Source: Rutidosis leptorrhynchoides (lineage: Eukaryota > Streptophyta > Magnoliopsida > Asterales > Asteraceae). From it: a DNA stretch of 64,000 nucleotides. Below are positions 59,901-64,000 of the stretch, piece by piece. Position 1 is the first letter of the stretch, and every line of letters starts with the position of its first letter. The notes beneath the pieces are model-generated. The model was not told the DNA's origin, did not search any database, and worked only from the letters and a program-made list of their open reading frames with translations. The DNA lies in the NCBI RefSeq assembly GCF_046630445.1, contig NC_092334.1, positions 105,954,501-106,018,500 on the forward strand. The letters run 5' to 3'. The position numbers and the translations under genes were made by a program.

Positions 59901-60237
59901 ATCGTTACATATATGTCTCGTTTCAAAATCATTAAGTTAGTAGTCTTTTTTTACATATATAGTTCATTGTTAATATAATTAATGATATGTTTACTTATCA
60001 TAATATCATGTTAACTATATATATATATATATCCATATATATGTCATCATATAGTTTTTACAAGTTTTAACGTTCGTGAATCTCCGGTCAACTTGGGTGG
60101 TCAATTGTCTATATGAAACCTATTTCAATTAATCAAGTCTTAACAAGTTTGATTGCTTAACATGTTGGAAAAATTTAATCATGTAAATATCAATTTCATT
60201 TAATATATAAAAACATGGAAAAGTTCGGGTCACTACA
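56955..60237 (-). repeat. Element D 3' LTR, complete
   Basis: 3283 bases with the family termini (TGTAGTGACCC at 60237 on the element strand, ...GGGACATTTCA ending at 56955). It differs from A's LTR by scattered substitutions and small indels, most visibly around 58000-58300, so D belongs to a somewhat diverged sublineage or is older. It keeps the 77-codon frame (59425-59658) seen in the other LTRs. Confidence 0.93.
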
Positions 60238-63200
60238 GTACCTACCCGTTAAATAAATTTCGTCCCGAAATTTTAAGCTGTTGAAAGTGTTGACGAATCT
60301 TCTGGAAATAGATGCGGGTATTTCTTCTTCATCTGATCTTCACACTCCCAGGTGAACTCGGGTCCTCTACGAGCATTCCATCGAACCTTAGCAATCGGTA
60401 TCTTGTTTTGCTTAAGTCTTTTAACCTCACGATCCATTATTTCGACGGGTTCTTCGATGAATTGAAGTTTTTCGTTGATTTGGATTTCACCTAACGGAAT
60501 AGTGAGATCTTATTTAGCAAAACATTTCTTCAAATTCGAGACGTGGAAAGTGTTATGTACAGCTGCGAGTTGTTGAGGTAACTCAAGTCGGTAAGCTACT
60601 GGTCCGACACGATCAATAATCTTGAATGGTCCAATATACCTTGGATTTAATTTCCCTCGTTTACCAAATCGAACAACGCCTTTCCAAGGTGCAACTTTAA
60701 GCATGACCATCTCTCCAATTTCAAATTCTATATCTTTTCTTTTAATGTCAGCGTAGCTCTTTTGTCGACTTTGGGCGGTTTTCAACCGTTGTTGAATTTG
60801 GATGATCTTCTCGGTAGTTTCTTGTATTATCTCCGGACCCGTAATCTGTCTATCCCCCACTTCACTCCAACAAATCGGAGACCTGCACTTTCTACCATAA
60901 AGTGCTTCAAACGGCGCCATCTCAATGCTTGAATGGTAGCTGTTGTTGTAGGAAAATTCTGCTAACGGTAGATGTCGATCCCAACTGTTTCCGAAATCAA
61001 TAACACATGCTCGTAGCATGTCTTCAAGCGTTTGTATCGTCCTTTCGCTCTGCCCATCAGTTTGTGGATGATAGGCAGTACTCATGTCTAGACGAGTTCC
61101 TAATGCTTGCTGTAATGTCTGCCAGAATCTTGAAATAAATCTGCCATCCCTATCAGAGATAATAGAGATTGGTATTCCATGTCTGGAGACGACTTCCTTC
61201 AAATACAGTCGTGCTAACTTCTCCATCTTGTCATCTTCTCTTATTGGCAGGAAGTGTGCTGACTTGTGAGACGATCAACTATTACCCAAATAGTATCATA
61301 ACCACTTGCAGTCCTTGGCAATTTAGTAATGAAATCCATGGTAATGTTTTTCCATTTCCATTCCGGGATTTCAGGTTGTTGTAGTAGACCTGATGGTTTC
61401 TGATGTTCAGCTTTGACCTTAGAATACGTCAAACATTCTCCTACATATTTAGCAATATCGGCTTTCATACCTGGCCACCAAAAATATTTCTTAAGATCCT
61501 TGTACATCTTCCCCGTTCCAGGATGTATTGAGTATCTGGTTTTATGAGCTTCTCTAAGTACCATTTCTCTCATATCTCCAAATTTTGGTACCCAAATTCT
61601 TTCAGCCCTATACCGGGTTCTGTCTTCCCGAATATTAAGATGCTTCTCCGATCCTTTGGGTATTTCATCCTTTAAATTTCTCTCTTTTAAAACTCCTTGT
61701 TGCGCCTCCTTTATTTGAGTAGTAAGGTTAGTGTGAATCATTATATTCATAGATTTTACTCGAATGGGTTCTCTGTCCTTTCTGCTCAAGGCGTCGGCTA
61801 CCACATTTGCCTTCCTCGGGTGGTAACGAATCTCAAAGTCGTAATCATTCAACAATTCAATCCACCTACACTGCCTCATATTCAGTTGTTTCTGATTAAA
61901 TATGTGTTGAAGACTTTTGTGGTCGGTATATATAATACTTTTGACCCCATATAAGTAATGCCTCCAAGTCTTTAATGCAAAAACAACAGCACCCAATTCC
62001 AAATCATGAGTTGTATAATTTTGCTCGTGAATCTTCAATTGTCTAGACGCATAAGCAATCACCTTCATTCGTTGCATTAATACACAACCGAGACCTTGCT
62101 TTGATGTGTCACAATAAATCACAAAATCATCATTCCCTTCAGGCAATGACAATATAGGTGCCGTAGTTAGCTTTTTCTTCAATAACTGAAACGCCTTCTC
62201 TTGTTCATCCTTCCATTCAAATTTCTTCCTTTTATGCGTTAATGCAGTCAAGGGTTTTGCTATTTTGGAGTAATCTTGGATGAATCTTCTGTAGTAACCA
62301 ACCAATCCTAAAAATTGACGTATATGCTTCGGAGTTTTTGGGGTTTCTCACTTTTCAACGGTTTCGATCTTTGCCGGGTCCACCTGGATACCTTCTTTGT
62401 TCACTATGTGACCGAGGAATTGAACTTCTTCCAACAAAAATGCAAACTTTGAAAACTTAGCGTACAGTTTTTCTTTCCTCAATACTTTTAGCACTTTTCT
62501 CAAATGTTCTTTGTGTTCTTGATCATTCTTTGAGTAAATAAGTATGTCATCTATGAAAACAATGACAAACTTGTTAAGATATGGCCCACACACTCGGTTC
62601 ATAAGGTCCATGAACATAGCTGGTGCGTTAGTCAATCCAGACGGCATAACCATAAACTCGTAATGACCATAACGCGTCCTAAAAGCAGTTTTTGGAATAT
62701 CATCCTCCTTTACTCGCATTTGATGATATCCAGAACGTAAATCGATTTTCGAATAAACCGACGAGCCTTGTAGTTGATCAAATAAGTCGTCAATTCTCGG
62801 CAGTGGATAACGGTTTTTGATGGTAAGTTTGTTCAACTCTCTGTAGTCAATACACAACCTAAATGTACCATCCTTCTTCTTGACAAACAAAACAGGAGCT
62901 CCCCATGGTGATGTGCTTGGTCGAATGAAACCACGTTCTAATAGTTCTTGCGGTTGGCTTTGTAGTTCTTTCATCTCGCTGAGTGCGAGTCTATAAGGAG
63001 CACGAGCTATTGGTGCAGCTCCTGGTACAAGATCTATTTGAAATTCAACAGATGGATGTGGAGGTAGTCCCGGTAATTCTTTCAGAAATACATCGGGAAA
63101 TTCTTTTGCGACGGGAACATCATTGATGCTCTTTTCTTCAGTTTGTACTTTCTTGACGTGTGCTAGAACAGCATAGCAACCTTTTCTTATTAGTTTTTGT

Positions 63201-64000
63201 GCCTTCAAATTACTAATAAGATGTAGCTTCGTGTTGCCCTTTTCTCTTTACACCATTAAGGGTTCTCCTTCTTCTCGTACAATGCGAATTGCATTTTTAT
63301 AACATACGATCTCTGCTTTCACCTTCTTCAGCCAGTCCATGCCAACTATTACATCAAAACTCCCTAACTCTACGGGTATCAAATCAATCTTAAATATTTC
63401 GATACCCAGTTTAATTTCTCGATTCCGGCATATATAATCTGCTGAAATTAATTTACCGTTTGCTAATTCGAGTAAAAATTTACTATCCAACGGCGTCAAT
63501 GGACAACTTAATTTAGCACAAAAATCTCTATTCATATAGCTTCTATCCGCACCCGAATCAAATAAAACGTAAGCAGATTTATTGTCAATAAGAAACGTAC
63601 CCGTAACAAGCTCCGGGTCTTTCTGTGCCTCTGCCGCATTAATATTGAAAACTCTTCCACGGCCTTGTCCATTCGTGTTCTCCTGGTTCGGGCAATTTCT
63701 AATAATGTGGCCCGGTTTTCCACATTTATAACAAACTACATTGGCATAACTTGCTCCGACACTACTTGCTCCGCCATTACTCGTTCCGACACAATTTGTT
63801 CCTTTCGTTCTGTTAACCCCTGGTCCGTAGACCTCATACTTCGCCGCGCTATGACCATTTCTTTTACACTTGTTGCAAAAATTTGGTGCAGAACCCCGAG
63901 TGATAATTTTCACACCTTTGGCATAGCTGCTTCTGATTGTTGTTGTTGTTGCGGTTGTTATTGTTGTTGGGATGATTGTTGTTGTTGTTGTTGTTATTGT
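56955..64000 (-). mobile_element. Element D: broken chromovirus copy, right part outside window
   Basis: A complete 3' LTR (56955-60237) and the interior from 60238 to the window edge. The interior reads, from 3' to 5' of the element, chromodomain-like tail, integrase, RNase H, RT, protease, zinc knuckles and the start of the Asn-rich gag tract. All match element A closely at the amino-acid level, but the coding region carries about four or more breaks, so it is a fossil. The accessory genes and 5' LTR would lie right of the window. It is independent of the A/B/C nest. The left flank AGTTC (56950-56954) is the candidate target duplication. Confidence 0.92.

Overview
This is nuclear plant DNA from a eudicot. 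The host genes have spliced introns, two carry plastid transit peptides, and one is an R2R3-MYB. About 60% of the window is LTR retrotransposon. The long LTR termini (TGTAGTGACCCG...GGGACATTTCA) recall repeats I associate with Asteraceae; that is memory, not a search, so the family assignment is tentative.

Layout. (1) 1-28973 is a nest of one Ty3/gypsy chromovirus family with LTRs of about 3.25 kb. Element A (minus strand) looks whole and its LTRs look identical. It sits inside element B (plus strand, only its right end visible), which sits inside a 3' LTR of element C (minus strand, broken). C's 5' LTR also carries a 530-bp Mutator-like MITE holding nine copies of a 14-bp palindrome. A and C have two extra reading frames between the primer-binding site and gag: an acidic Glu/Pro repeat protein and an F-box-like protein that looks like a captured host gene. 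(2) 28974-36440 holds a LINE remnant, several small DNA transposons, a SINE, and an R2R3-MYB gene of the MYB58/63/72 type (minus strand, three exons). (3) 36443-43140 is a head-to-tail pair of six-exon plastid phosphoglycerate kinase genes (minus strand). (4) 43141-45198 is intergenic, with a SINE and a TIR element. (5) 45199-52073 is a 19-exon FtsH-like gene, best matched to plastid FTSHI4 (plus strand). Its intron 4 carries a hAT MITE, and intron 10, which appears to use a GC donor, carries a 1.2-kb Mutator element. (6) 52074-56954 holds SINE copies, a CA/TG palindrome, a 111-bp duplication, an unrecognised three-exon gene (minus strand) and a gypsy-type gag-like fossil. (7) 56955-64000 is element D, another broken minus-strand copy of the chromovirus family that runs off the window.

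The plastid PGK pair and the FTSHI4-like gene share a compartment (carbon metabolism and inner-envelope protein quality control), but nothing in the sequence links them as a pathway. The MYB is adjacent only by position. Exon boundaries were read by eye from splice consensus, frame continuity and remembered family sequence, and each model closes in frame to its stop codon.
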